Below, in pieces: positions 23,431-34,702 of a stretch of 64,000 bases of DNA (position 1 is the stretch's first letter; every line of letters begins with the position of its first letter). The stretch is taken from the NCBI RefSeq assembly GCF_021347895.1, contig NC_067117.1, positions 36,400,067 to 36,464,066 of the forward strand. Reading direction: 5' to 3'. A program made the position numbers and the translations under genes. The stretch comes from Acanthochromis polyacanthus (lineage: Eukaryota > Chordata > Actinopteri > Pomacentridae). Under the pieces are notes generated by a model. That model had not been told where the DNA came from. It was given only the letters and a program-made list of their open reading frames with translations, and made no database searches.

Positions 23431-24130
23431 AGGCAGCTGATGTAGCGTTTACTTGTTGTCATTGTCAAAGTGACGCCATGCCACTATCTTGCAATGACAC
23501 AGAAATCTTTAACAAATCTGTGGATCCAGACTATAAGCTGCATCACTGCCAAAATCTAATCACTTGATCCTTATAGGGGTACAGAGGACCATTTCCAGTA
23601 ACCATCACTTGGTCCTTGTGTCATTTCTGACCTTCCCTAATAATTTAATCCAAATCCGTTAATCCATTTTTGAGTAATGTTGCTAACAGACAGACAAATA
23701 GACAAACCAACACTAGGGGTTTAGTGAAATAAAAAATGACAAAATAAAATTCAAAGTAGCACGAAATTTTAAAAAAAATGCGAAGGGGCACCATGCGCCA
23801 CTGAGATTGATGATTTTTGACCCGCCTCGCCTACCGTAGCAAAACACACACTTCAAAATGGAGGAAGACGAGGTTGAGGAATTAGCTGACGCTCCTTCAT
23901 CAAATAAATCGGTTATTTATTTTGTACTGATGTAGCATTATATTTTGTATGTCTGCATAAGGAAGAAAATAAAAGAAAATGAGATTTTTGCTTAACTTCC
24001 TACTGCTGGGGATTTTCTTTCATCTTTATTTCATATCGTAAGTATTTTGCATCGTTTTGTGAGTTGACCATTTCGTTACACCCCTAACCAACACCCTTCG
24101 TCACTGCCGCATTTCTTGGCGAAGTAATAA
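23431..24130 (+). repeat. Dispersed repeat X, 3' half, with two further insertions
   Basis: Continues X from 18456. It shows GGCAGCTGATGTAG, CACAGAAATCTTTAACAAA, TGAGTAATGTTGCTAACAGA and, after the hAT MITE, CTGCCGCATTTCTTGGCGAA. The insertions are 23573-23605 (33 bp) and 23714-24086. Confidence 0.75.
23714..24086. mobile_element. hAT MITE, 373 bp, perfect 8-bp target duplication
   Basis: Flanked by ACCAACAC at 23706-23713 and 24087-24094. Ends TAGGGGTTTAGTGAAAT and, inverted, TAGGGGTGTAACGAAAT. Inside, ATG at 23858 opens a 25-codon frame (MEEDEVEELADAPSS...) that stops at 23933. It looks like the start of the parent transposase left after internal deletion. The 8-bp duplication and the terminal sequence fit hAT. 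Confidence 0.9.
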
Positions 24131-24794
24131 ATAAGCAAACAACAAACATTGCCAGCTTTCACTGTTAATGCTGATGGATGGTGAATAAAAAAAGTCCTTC
24201 TTTTAATGAGTATTAGAGCCACCTTAACTCAACAGGGAAAACATAACCAGGCTAGTTTGCAAATCTGATAAATGTTTAGCAATTGTCTCGGCCAGTAGGC
24301 ACAATGTGTTAGCTAGTCACTGTTGTCTTGGTAACATTGATGGTATATCTAGCTAGCTAGTTAGTTAACAAATGACTCCTACATTCATAATAGCCAAATG
24401 AAAACAGAGCATAGCTAACTTGGTTTAATGTAATGTTATCGATATATGTTCACCAACAGGAGTTAGCTTATTCACTTCCAGCGCTAGTTATTAAGTTTTA
24501 CAGGATCTGAACAGGTTCCAGGACTCCACTGTAGCCTAGCCTAATGCTAATTGTTGTTAGCTTCTGCTAACCAACTGTGCTACACTCTCCTCACCTTCAT
24601 CAGTCTCTTCCTCACTGTGCCGTGCCCATCATCACTATTTCAGTGGCCAATGCAAACTGAACAGGCATTTTTTGCACACTTTGTCTTTGCCCTTAGCTTT
24701 TTCACTTATCCCATTTGACGTTTCGACTTGTTGTTTCCTGCAGATTATCAAATTAATTAACGGAATTGAAAGAGCCAAAGAGGGAGAGCTTTAA
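24131..24794. other. Non-coding, nothing recognised
   Basis: AT-rich, with scattered TAGCTAGC and TTGTTAGCTTCTGCTAAC motifs. No gene seen. Confidence 0.45.
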
Positions 24795-24850
24795 AGATAT
24801 GTGAGACAAACCAACGCCGATCATCACAACTCCGCCGCGTTCCTTGGTGC
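24795..24850 (+). repeat. Dispersed repeat X, 3' tip
   Basis: ATGTGAGACAAACCAACGCC then CTCCGCCGCGTTCCTTGG, the 3' terminus of X. It is immediately followed by a hAT-like element. Confidence 0.7.
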
Positions 24851-25579
24851 CAGTGGTTCCCAACCTGTTTGGCTTCAGGCCCCCCTAAAAGATGCATCCC
24901 AGCCCCAGAGAAATGTTAATTCTGCACCCTGAAAGACAGCAGAAATAGCATTTATCAAGCCCAATTTAATCAAGCTACTTTTGATTAAATTGGGCTTGTA
25001 GCACATTGTCTACCTTACAACGATGGGAAAGAGGCATTGTTTATGTTTTGACAACATATTTCTGATGAGTTATTAATGCCGAAAGTTAGAATCTGTGAAT
25101 ATCTCTCCGACTTTACTGAACTGCGTTTTATTTCCTGATGTCGCCACAATTTGCTGGCTTTATGCTGTCAATTGTGAGCATTTCACCACAAATAAAGCAA
25201 TTCTGTCTTGTCGTTCAATAAAACGAAATTTAAGGTAACTCTTGTTTCCGTCAGTAATATTCTAACTGCACACAAAAATAATATATCGGGATGAGCTAGC
25301 GAGCCAACCTGAAGAAAGCATGGACAGAAGTTGAGTAAAGGAGGTGTGGCCATCAAAGCAGCAAAGGATTTTTGAGAAAAGAGCAAATAAACGTGTTTTA
25401 AAAATGTATTTTAGGTAGACTTGTGATAACACAGTAAGTCTGTTACTCTGATTTTATCCAGAATGTGAAAATCAAATTTTTATAAGGTCACAGCCTCGGA
25501 GCAGACAAAGTTTTGCGCGCCCCCTCTGATCTCTGGCGCTCCCCTTAGGGAGGCGCGGACCCCAGGTTGGGAACCACAG
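24851..25579. mobile_element. Non-autonomous hAT-like element
   Basis: 729 bp with inverted ends CAGTGGTTCCCAACCTG and the inverse of CAGGTTGGGAACCACAG. Flanking octamers CTTGGTGC and ATTTATGC match at five of eight positions, so a target duplication is at best decayed. It contains a perfect 18-bp hairpin at 24956-24998. No transposase reading. Confidence 0.75.
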
Positions 25580-27552
25580 ATTTATGCAAAAGCAGTCAGG
25601 TGTAAAAAGGTACCACAATGGTACTTTGATGCTCAGCTGGAAAGCTGAGCAGTGTGACAGCAAGTGGCTGTAATCAATACCTTTTGCAGCAAAGTATCAC
25701 ATAACAATGGAAAAATGACAGGACCGTGTGGAAGAAGTCACTCGTAGCTGTGATTTCCCCGTCAGAGAACCATAACAAGGAGCTTCAGCTCTGAGACTTG
25801 AGCTGATCTGCAGCAGGCGATCATTTTGTTGTGGGTTTGTCTCTATGAGCAACTTATTTCATTATGATTGCAGCTTTCAGGAGTTGGATTTTTGTGGCAG
25901 AAATATTTATGTGTGTACTGTCAGGGTTTTTTTTTTTTGGGGGGGGGGTTCCGTTCAAGTATCTGTCTATGATAACCCTGTTAGAAGGTTTAAAAAGGTC
26001 TGTCTCGTAAACAATCTCTTCCTCGGAATTCCTGGTTTTGTGCCTGATTCAGATTTTCACCACAAACAGATTACATGTTGCTGCGCCTTTGCCAGGAGTT
26101 GCCACCAAGTTTCACTGAGATCTGTTAATAAGTTTTGGAGGTTCCGTGCCAACAAACAAATCAGGCCAAAAACATAACCTTGCCGGTAAAAGTAAAATTG
26201 ACTCAAACTGATATTGATTTTGAGTTTATTTTTCTGGGTAATCTTTTTTGAAGTAGCTGCTGCACTCTGACACAGACTGTATCACTTGAGCCAAATAAAG
26301 ACAGCTCAACTGTCTGTAATATTGCTCATAATGTTACCTGATGTTTGTGGATGTGAACTGCAAATTTTAAAGGTATGCACCACATTTTATTAGAGCATTA
26401 TTCTGAGTTTCAGCTTTATACTTTTGAGAATGTATTCTCTGAGTTCCATTGCATTTTTCCTCCAAAATATTTTTTTTTTCACATATCATTTTAACAGTAT
26501 ATGTCACACATCACTGACTAAAATGAGAGTGCTTATTTCAGTCTGTGTGCTACTGGTACTCGACTAGTGTATATGCTCTCCCTTGATTTAACACGATATT
26601 TCAGGCTGATGTCTGAGATCAGCCATCTTTGCATGCTTGGAAAGCACAGAAATGAAGCAGCTCTCCAAAGTCAGACATATCTAAAGCAAAAAAATAAAAG
26701 AATAAATAAAAAGAAAGAAGGAAAACAATAATCAAGGTGGTGTTTTTCCATGTTAATTATTTACTTGAGTGACTTCACAGACTAAACACAGAAAAAAGAC
26801 ATGTGTGGTGAACAAATAACAGGGGAAATATGTACAATTAGGAAACTCAGTAGAGCAGAGAAATAACAAATTGTGTTTTCAGAGCTAATACTGTTGTATT
26901 TCGTTGGTTTAATTGAACATGAACTTAGCATGGACACATCATAAGAGATTACAGGATACAACAAGCTGTGCTAGTAGAGCTTGCAGTGGGGGGAAATGCC
27001 TTGGAAATGTAATTTGAAAAACAAATATCATCACTGGGACCTAACTTTTTATTTGGCATGTCAGACCCACACTGCGGTTAGAATTACACCATTTACTTTT
27101 GGCAGGAAAAGAGAGTGATCTGCAAAGATAATTTCAAATCTCCTCACATATCCACGAAAACAACCTCCTGATGCAAAGCAAGCTAACAGCAAGCCGAGAA
27201 GATTCGTCTTTGTATTGTAAACACAGCAGGAAGGTAAAGCCATCACAGGCAAAGTTATCTTCCAGCATCAAACTGTTTCTCAGGATTCAGGTTTCCTCTT
27301 TCAGTGTTTTCACTTCAGTGCTTGAACTCTTCCATGAACTTTTATGACTTTTTCTGCTTTTCACATTGTATTTGTAAAGCCACAGTACAGCTTCTGAGAA
27401 CACTATCATGGTTAATATTTCATTAACGGTTATAACGTTTACACACAGATGATGATCATATTCAGTGCTGACCTCCGTCAGATTACTTGTCATCAGACAT
27501 CCTTATAATCCAGCAATGACTGATCATTAATGGTGATTTAGTGCAAACTATA

Positions 27553-27555
<3 letters not shown>
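25580..27555. other. Mostly unrecognised; homopolymer tract and a repeat scrap
   Basis: 25926-25949 is a T run directly followed by a G run. 26080-26180 (GCCACCAAGTTTCACTGAGA, then a GTTAATAAGTTTTGG stretch and TAACCTTGCCGG) looks like a scrap of a dispersed repeat with an X-like 3' end. No coding sequence recognised. Confidence 0.4.

Positions 27556-27599
<44 letters not shown>
27556..27599. repeat. AT microsatellite
   Basis: Pure alternating AT, about 22 units. Confidence 0.95.
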
Positions 27600-27601
<2 letters not shown>

Positions 27602-28045
27602 TGTGAGGTTTTCTCTAGCTTCTTAGTTTTTTCTTTTTTTGATGGAGTAATTTTTACTCAGTGAACAAGAGGTCTTTACATAATGTATTCAAATTAGAGC
27701 ACAGAGCAAGAGTGTTCTAGTTTGCAACAGAATTAAAAAGCAGTTGGTTTTTTATTTTTTATTTTTCATAGGGCTTCTGCAAGGTTGGGAATCTCAGCGT
27801 TGTTTTCACAAGTTCTGACTTAAGCAGGAATTACTTTGAATCATTACATGAAAGACATGGGAAACGGGCAGCTGCTAATGTAGTGTATCCTGTTAAAGTA
27901 GAAATTCAGCTCGTGTGGAGTTCAACATCCTTAAGATGCAGAGTATCACAGTAGCGCCGGTGCCAGACTGTTCACTGCATTATATTCAATTCCTCATACC
28001 TCACTCTGGTATCACGGTTTTGGTGATATTATATGATCAATCATT

Positions 28046-28930
28046 GAAGAAGTCTGGAGTGGCAGAGAAGTATGTTAGAGTGGTGCAGGACATGTATGAG
28101 GACTGTAAAACAGTGGTGAGATGTGCTGTAGGTGTAACAGAAGAGTTCAAGGTGGAGGTGGGACTACATCAGGGATCAGCTCTGAGCCCCTTCTTGTTTG
28201 CTATGGTGATGGACAGGATGACAGACGAGGTTAGACAGGAGTCTCCATGGACTATGATGTTTGTAGATGACATTGTGATCTGTAGTGAAAGCAGGGAACA
28301 GGTGGAGGAGAAGCTAGAGGCGTGGAGGTTTGCCCTGGAAAGGAGAGGAATGAAGGTTAGCCGCAGCAAGACGGAGTATCTGTGTGTGAATGAGAGGGAC
28401 CCAAGTGGAAGAGTGAGGTTACAGGGAGAAGAGATCAAGAAGGTGGAGGATTTTAAGTACTTAGGGTCAACAGTGCAGAGCAATGGAGAGTGTGGAAAAG
28501 AGGTGAAGACGCGTTTACGGGCAGGCTGGAACGGCTGGAGAAAAGTGTCAGGTGTGATGTGTGATAGAAGAGTTTCAGCTAAAATGAAAGGAAAGGTTTA
28601 CACAACTGTGGTGAGACCAGCCATGTTGTTTGGTCTGGAGACAGTGTCCCTGAGGAAAAGACAGGAGGCAGAGGTGGAGGTAGCAGAACTGAAGATGCTG
28701 AGGTTCTCTTTGGGAGTGACCAGGATGGATAGGATCAGGAATGAGTACATCAGAGGGACAGCACGTTAGAGGCTTTGGAGATAAAGTCAGAGAGGCCAGA
28801 CTAAGATGGTTCAGACATGCAGGAGGCCTAGAGGAAAACCAAAGAGGAGGTTTATGGATGTGGTTAAAGAGGACATGAAGGGAGTTGGTGTGAGAGAAGA
28901 GGATGCAGCAGACAGGGTTAGATGGAGGCA
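28046..28930 (+). pseudogene. RTE-like LINE reverse transcriptase, C-terminal half
   Basis: Open in one frame from the truncation point to 28769: KKSGVAEKYVRVVQDMYEDC, GLHQGSALSPFLFAMVMDRM, the catalytic FVDD at 28260-28271, then VEDFKYLGSTV and the thumb/connection region. The C-terminus (FGDKVREARLRWF, then a region ending in RW-QLIRCGDP) continues in other frames, so frameshifts follow 28769. Sequence before 28046 is host DNA, so the upstream ATG at 27915 is not part of the gene. Confidence 0.9.
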
Positions 28931-28982
28931 ATTGATTCGCTGTGGCGACCCCTGAAGGAAAAGCCGAAAGGAAAAGAAGAAG
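28046..28982 (+). mobile_element. RTE-like LINE, 5'-truncated insertion with 15-bp target duplication
   Basis: ATATGATCAATCATT occurs at 28031-28045 and 28983-28997, directly bounding a 937-bp LINE 3' end. The 3' end is characteristic of the family: CGCTGTGGCGACCCCTGAAG followed by an AAAGCCGAAAGGAAAAGAAG tail. This is a target-primed insertion truncated within the reverse transcriptase. It is the same family as the endonuclease pieces at 1170-5120. Confidence 0.93.
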
Positions 28983-28997
28983 ATATGATCAATCATT

Positions 28998-29888
28998 TCT
29001 AAAAAAAAAATAAAAATAAAGCATGACCCTTCTCCAAATCCAATAAACACCCACTATGTAAAATTAGCACAATATACACAATAGAATACAGTAAATGATT
29101 CAGTGCAGGCACAAATGTAACAAACAGTAACAGTGGTACTGCAGCACACTGAGGGACCGTACAGACAGTTATCTGAGTGATGTTTTGATTAATGTAGCAA
29201 TGCAAAGCCCAGCTCACAGCTATTGTAACTGTGGGGTATGGTAAGTGTCTGTTGTAGCACTATTCTGTAGAGTACAATTGATAAAATCAGGCTGCAAAAC
29301 TTACAGAGAGCAGATTAAACCCAACAATAAAAATAAAGCTCTGGATAGTTGAACTTCTTCGTCACTTATTTGTGAAATAAGCTCTAAAATGAGAAGAAAA
29401 CAAGTAAAAATGTGGACTAAATAACAAAAACAATGACTTTAAGACAGTAAAACACCTTCAGAAAAAACATTTGGACAACATGCAACTCCACAAAAAATGC
29501 TCTACATGAGTGAAACAAAAGCTGATTAGAACATATACACACCACAAAGAGGCACAAGCAAATATAGATAGGATTCAAATCTAACAACAACATACTGGCA
29601 ATTTGTATTTGAAAATGAGCTTACAATGTTTGTCTCAGTTCCAACTCTCTATTTGAATGGTTAAGATAATATTATAGGCATCACCTGCACACATAGTAGC
29701 TTATATCTTTTACTGGTTTCTCCCAGAAACTTCTATTGTGTTTTGACATCTTTTTTAATGCATTGCTAATAATACTTTTCTAAGCACTATTCGGTTCCTT
29801 TTTTCTATATTTGCGACTCATTTTTGTACATGTGCGTTGTCAAAGTGGTGTTGTTCTATACTTGTGTGCAATATGTAAAGACAAAACC
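28998..29888. other. Non-coding, nothing recognised
   Basis: AT-rich, with no gene or repeat identified. Confidence 0.5.
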
Positions 29889-30050
29889 AGAAAAGCATTC
29901 AGAGAGCGCAGTATTCTGTCAAGGCTGCTCAGCTGTATCATTTCTGACAGATGAATTCTTTAAGAAAAAATGACTTTGCGCTGAGCATAGGCATGTGTAA
30001 TGCATGTGCACATTATGTATGGATACCAAACTGCATGTAAATTAATCGTA
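29889..30050 (+). repeat. Dispersed repeat X, 5' fragment
   Basis: AGAAAAGCATTCAGAGAGCG through GTATGGATACCAAACTGC, matching 49267-49470. Confidence 0.75.
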
Positions 30051-30474
30051 TAAAGGCCTGTTGATCAGTTCATCCCTTTTGGCAAGCCTTTGTTTTATTA
30101 ATGTTAAAAATAACCGTTCCCTCCATGCTTTTATTGTGAAGGTGTATTTTTAATGTTATTTTGTCACCATTCCAGTGGCATAGGAAGTGTTTATCTAAGA
30201 CTTGGTTTCTTGACATGATGAAGACGCTGCTGAAAAGTCCGAAAATTCACATGAAGATGAAAGAAAATGTTTTCACCAAGGGTGGACTGGGGCAAAAAAT
30301 CAGCCCTGGCATTTTTGACCCACAACATTATCGGTTGACTGAATCAAGCACTAATTTTTGAATGCAAGGACAAAAACTGACAGAAAGGTCAGATTTCAGG
30401 ACAAAAATTCAAAAACATCTTTTGAAACCTATACAAACTTGTTGGCAAGTTGGAAAAATTGCAATCCAGTGAAG
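30051..30474. other. Non-coding, nothing recognised
   Basis: A short open frame at 30161-30361 has no family resemblance. Confidence 0.45.
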
Positions 30475-31350
30475 CAGGGGTATTCAACTAAAATTCAGAG
30501 AGGTCCAGTCAGAGAAAATGTGTAAAAGCGAAAGTCCAGAACATCATAATGTCTAACCTGAATTATTGTGATACATGTTGATGTAACCTTGTAGTTTAAT
30601 TAGATTCTGCAGGTAATCAATAACTGACCATAAAATCAAATAAATCCAGTACGGTTCAAAAACATTTTGACAACATTAATTAGTAAATAACTTTTGATAT
30701 AACTGTAAGATAAAATGCAGAACTTCAAAAAATAATGACTGAACAATCTAAACCAACTTATATACATCTTTAACAATACCTAAATCTCCCAAAAAAAAAT
30801 TAAATAATTGAACACTTTTGCATGTTTTTCCCTGTCTTATATCACTCCCCTTATATCCCTGTTGTTTAATGGGAGAACTGAGCTGCAGCCTATCCTGTAA
30901 GTATTTTGAATCGTGGTCTGAATGGTATCAGGGCCATTGTCAAGCACATCTGGAGCTCATTGGTGAGTCTGGAACCATATTTAGTTTTGATTATGTTCAC
31001 AGGTGAGAAAGCTGCCTCGCAGCTGAATGTTTAGATGAACATAGTCAGCATTTGCAGGGCTACTTTCTTCTCGATATTGCGTCATTTGTCTTTCTATGTT
31101 GTCTGTCCTCCTCTAGTCTGTCCCTCACCTCTCAACTGTTTTCTGAACGCAGAGCTTCGATATTTAGCATCTGCAATGCAGAGACTTCATTGGCTGAGTA
31201 GCGTCACGTAGGATGTCTGTACTTGTACGTAACTGGTCTCTGTGTTTCCTGAGCTGATAACCAATGCCGTAAACACTGGAAAAGCTGCGCCGGGATAATT
31301 GAAGCAACTGGTTAAATTTAAAATCCCTTTACAATTTACCGATTACAGGT
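30475..31350. mobile_element. Probable DNA-element remnant
   Basis: Opens with CAGGGGTATTCAACTAAAAT and AGAGAGGTCCAGTCAGAGAA, a terminus I associate with fish hAT-like elements. No matching right end is found before the SINE at 31354, so only one end is supported. Confidence 0.35.
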
Positions 31351-31596
31351 TCGGGGCAGGCTGCGCAGTGGCGTAGTGGTTAGCACTTTTGCCTTGCAGC
31401 AAGAAGATCCCTGGTTCAAATCCCAGCCTGGGCCTGGGATCTTTCTGCATGGAGTTTGCATGTTCTCCCTGTGCATGTGTGGGTTTTCTCCGGGCACTCC
31501 GGCTTCCTCCCACAGTCCAAAAATATGCTGAGGTTAATTGATTACTCTAAATTGCCCGTAGGGGTGAATGTGAGTGTGATTGTTTGTCTGTATATG

Positions 31597-31844
31597 AGGA
31601 GTTCATTTGCAAAAACAGATAAATCTGTTTTGATAAATTGTCAGAAAACCTTATATTTTATTGTTTACTTGAGATAATATCCATCAACCTGAAGATTTGA
31701 CTCAGTAGAAAAATACATGACAAAATATAGAATAAATAAATTATTAGTGTTATTATTATTATTATTATCTGAAGTAAACAACAAAAAATGAGTTTTCTGA
31801 AAATTTATAAAACAGAGTTACCTGTTTTTGCAAATGAACTCTTC
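31597..31844. mobile_element. Foldback MITE inside a SINE
   Basis: 248 bp with inverted ends sharing GAGTTCATTTGCAAAAACAG, flanked by ATATG at 31592-31596 and 31845-31849. The SINE copy at 59969-60333 gives the empty site (GTATATGTAGCCC). Superfamily not assigned. Confidence 0.85.
31741..31770. repeat. ATT trinucleotide run
   Basis: About eight ATT units within the MITE. Confidence 0.8.
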
Positions 31845-32190
31845 ATATGTAGCCCTGCGACAGACTGGCGACCTGTCCAGGGTGTCCCCTGCCTCCGCCC
31901 GAGTCAGCTGGGATAGGTGTGCATTCAGCATGTACAAACAACAAAATGAACGTCAAAACTTTAAGACGAAATTCATGTTATATTTAAAACATTGCCAATA
32001 TTACACCATTTAACAATTCAGAAATTGGGGGGACAAAGAATGTTGAGAAAAAAAACACAATTTTGGAGTTTCAGATGTTCTCAGTTTCCTTATGATACTC
32101 ATTTGTGTGCCAGAAACTGTAAGAACACACAGAATTGTGGTGAACTTGTCACTTTCTGATGGTCCTCAAATGAATCATGTGTGATACCTG

Positions 32191-32230
32191 GTTCTGCTCA
32201 CAATCATGAGGTTCTGCTCACAATCATGAG
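32191..32230. repeat. Two tandem copies of a 20-bp unit
   Basis: GTTCTGCTCACAATCATGAG occurs twice head to tail. Confidence 0.95.
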
Positions 32231-32250
32231 GGTTTAGCCAAAATCCCTTT

Positions 32251-32567
32251 TTACTCCACCAATGAACACAGAGTTATGTGATGATTGGCGTATGTTTGTC
32301 CAACTGTTTGTTTGACTGTTTGCAACATTACTCAAAAACGAACTATGGATTTGGATGAAATTGTCAGGAAAGGTCAAAAATGGACCAAGTGATTAGATTT
32401 TGGCAGTGATGCAGCTTATAGTCTGGATTCATTGATTTCTGTTTCATTGCGAGATTGTGGTACGGAGTCACTGTAACTATGACTATAAGTGAATGCTACG
32501 TAAGCTGCCTGCTGACAGTCACATGATTGCGATCCTACTACAAATTGAGCGCCATGGACTTATCTGG
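32251..32567 (-). repeat. Dispersed repeat X, 3' part, minus orientation
   Basis: TTACTCCACCAATGAACACA, GCAACATTACTCAAAAACG, ACCAAGTGATTAGATTTTGG, and ATGATTGCGATCCTACTAC, inverse of 49896 to about 49600. Confidence 0.78.
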
Positions 32568-33239
32568 ATTTATCCGTCACAAACAATACAAGGAACAACT
32601 GATTAAATTGTGGGAGTGCTTCTGAGGTCCATCAATTCTCGCCGCCCGCTACATATTTCGATGACGCAATTTGCTGTCTGTATCTAACATACACATGCAT
32701 AACAGATGATATAATTATGGCGAAAGCTATCAAACTGAAGAATAGAGTTAAAATGTGTGTGTGAAATACACAATGATGAACATTCTAGTAAAGACTGATG
32801 TTTTTATGGTATGGTGTGTGTGCCTGTGGAGGACGCACCCACACACAGCTCGAAGATCGTAATGTAAAACATGTATTTGTGATGTGAAGACAAATCACAT
32901 GCTTTGTAGAAAAATGAAATATAAAATACTCAAAACAAAATAATTAAAATTTAAGGCAATACAACTTTTGGAAGAGGTGTATCAGAAACCTAACAACACA
33001 TAATGGTGTAAAATGTATGAGGAATGTCACCAAAAAATAATAAGGCTGAGTACAGAACAGAGTCTGAACACGTCTGGGTATGTTCTCTGTAAAACATGAC
33101 CTAACAATAACCTAATCCTCTGTAGGGTGTGATCTAGTAGTGAAATATGATAACCTGATGTTAAGATCTGACCAATAGATTTAGAAAAGTATAATGGTGT
33201 CAAAACTGTCTCTGTAAAAATATGCCCTATAGGCGTGGA
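32568..33239. other. Non-coding, nothing recognised
   Basis: No gene or named repeat. Confidence 0.45.
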
Positions 33240-33420
33240 GAAAGTGACCAACTCTGACAGCATAAAACACGATGCACAGCTCAGTATCTTTAGTAATTCT
33301 TGCGGTGGTGTTGTTGCTGCTAAGAAATACTCCTGGATTTTCTGTCAATAATAAATCGTGCTGACTCTGATTGCTAATTTCTCCTGGTGATTTTTGAAGA
33401 TCTTTAAAGAAGCTTCAGGG
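33240..33420 (+). mobile_element. Possible LTR end
   Basis: A CATAAAACACG box is followed about 90 bp later by AATAATAAATCGTGCTGACT and a T-rich stretch, an arrangement like the promoter, poly-A signal and end of a retroviral-type LTR. No partner LTR, primer site or coding region is seen, so this is weak. Confidence 0.2.
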
Positions 33421-34702
33421 CATTTGAACATGGTCAAATCTTAGGCTCTGGCCCAAGATTTGGGAATTAGTTTCCCCGTCACAGGGTCAAAGTGCTTACC
33501 ACCAAGCTACTGTGCAGACTTTTTCACCAAAATAAATTTTTAAAAAATCATGACAGCAAAGGAAGTGTCTGGGGTTGAGAAGGTTAAACAGTGGCTCAGG
33601 GGGTGTCTACACAGAGAAAGAAACTGCTCCTTTGCCTGACTGACTCACTGACTTGACTTTTTCCTCTGATGAATTTATGCCATTAAAGGCATAAATCAGT
33701 TCACTCTTGACAGTTTTGCATGTACTCTTCTGTATAAAAAATGCCACTGCAGTCTTAATCTCATTCTTAGTTTATTTGTTCATGAAGTGTTGTGTGCTGC
33801 TGTAACATAATGCGATTTGTGGTGGTGGAATCCAGCGTTCACATTCTACAAAAATGCACTAACTCTTGATTTCTACACTTTTTGATGATATTTTATTCAT
33901 GCATTTGTGTTGACCTTGCAAATAGTGCATTGTGCATGGCTGTGTTTATCTGGATGACACTTCACTATTGATAAAAAAAAAAAAAAGAGGGAAACGAAGC
34001 GGCTCAGCCAGTTGTGACCACAACAGACTGCGGCTGGCCTGACACTGCAGCAGCTATTTGTCAGGATTAGTTTCCATTCCTTTCTTTAGTGAAGACATCG
34101 TTAAGATAGCTCCATGGTCATCTGTGGCATGTGAGAAACTGCAGTGTGATGCGTGGTCGGAATGCTTCTCACTTATCTAAACCCATCTATTCAAATAAAT
34201 GCCCAAAATGACCGATAATGGAGGCTGTTTGAGTCAAATGGACAAGTGGGTCATCACACACAAATGGCTCGAGTGATGAAATGTTCTCACGACTGCAGTC
34301 AAGGCACACGCTGCCTACAGCAGTCTACTATAAACACAAAGATGATCTGGAGCATTAAGACAGTCGAAATGTGATTTTTAGGGAAACCATACCTTCTAGG
34401 ATCAAACATGCATTGCATGTCATGAAGATTTTTGACTGGTTTAGTGATGAAAATGGTCATGGGCAATTATTTCTCCCAGTTGGAAGAACAATTGATCAAA
34501 GGAAGCTTGGCTGGTAGGATTAAGGTTTGGGATTTTTGTCTTCCTACACAGCTAGTTATCTACCAAGTTACATCCAGGACAGACAGCAACAGAAAAATGG
34601 TCACTAAATACTATGGTTGAGATCAGCTGTTCAGTTGCTGCTGATGCTGTTTTTTGTTTGTTTGTTTGTTTGTTTGTTTTTTAGCATTTACTGCTTTTAA
34701 TA
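33421..34702. other. Non-coding; GTTT repeat at 34651-34681
   Basis: No gene recognised. A TTTG/GTTT tetranucleotide run lies just before the MITE at 34703. Confidence 0.5.

Larger units (their letters stand above)
31354..31916 (+). mobile_element. tRNA-derived SINE, 3'-truncated and interrupted
   Basis: The internal RNA polymerase III promoter is visible: A box TGGCGTAGTGG and B box GGTTCAAATCC. The SINE body follows (CATGGAGTTTGCATGTTCTC, TAAATTGCCCGTAGG), then, after a 248-bp insertion, ACAGACTGGCGACCTGTCCA. It stops at GTCAGCTGGGATAG, without the tail seen in the full copy at 59969-60333. Confidence 0.88.

Noticed and set aside
27915..28045. Upstream ATG that would extend the RTE reading
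   Set aside because: It lies outside the 15-bp target duplication, so it is host sequence that happens to be in frame.
31369..31415. tRNA gene
   Set aside because: A and B boxes are present but belong to a SINE. There is no cloverleaf with acceptor stem, and a sister SINE copy exists. The same applies to the second SINE family at 35280 and 56420.
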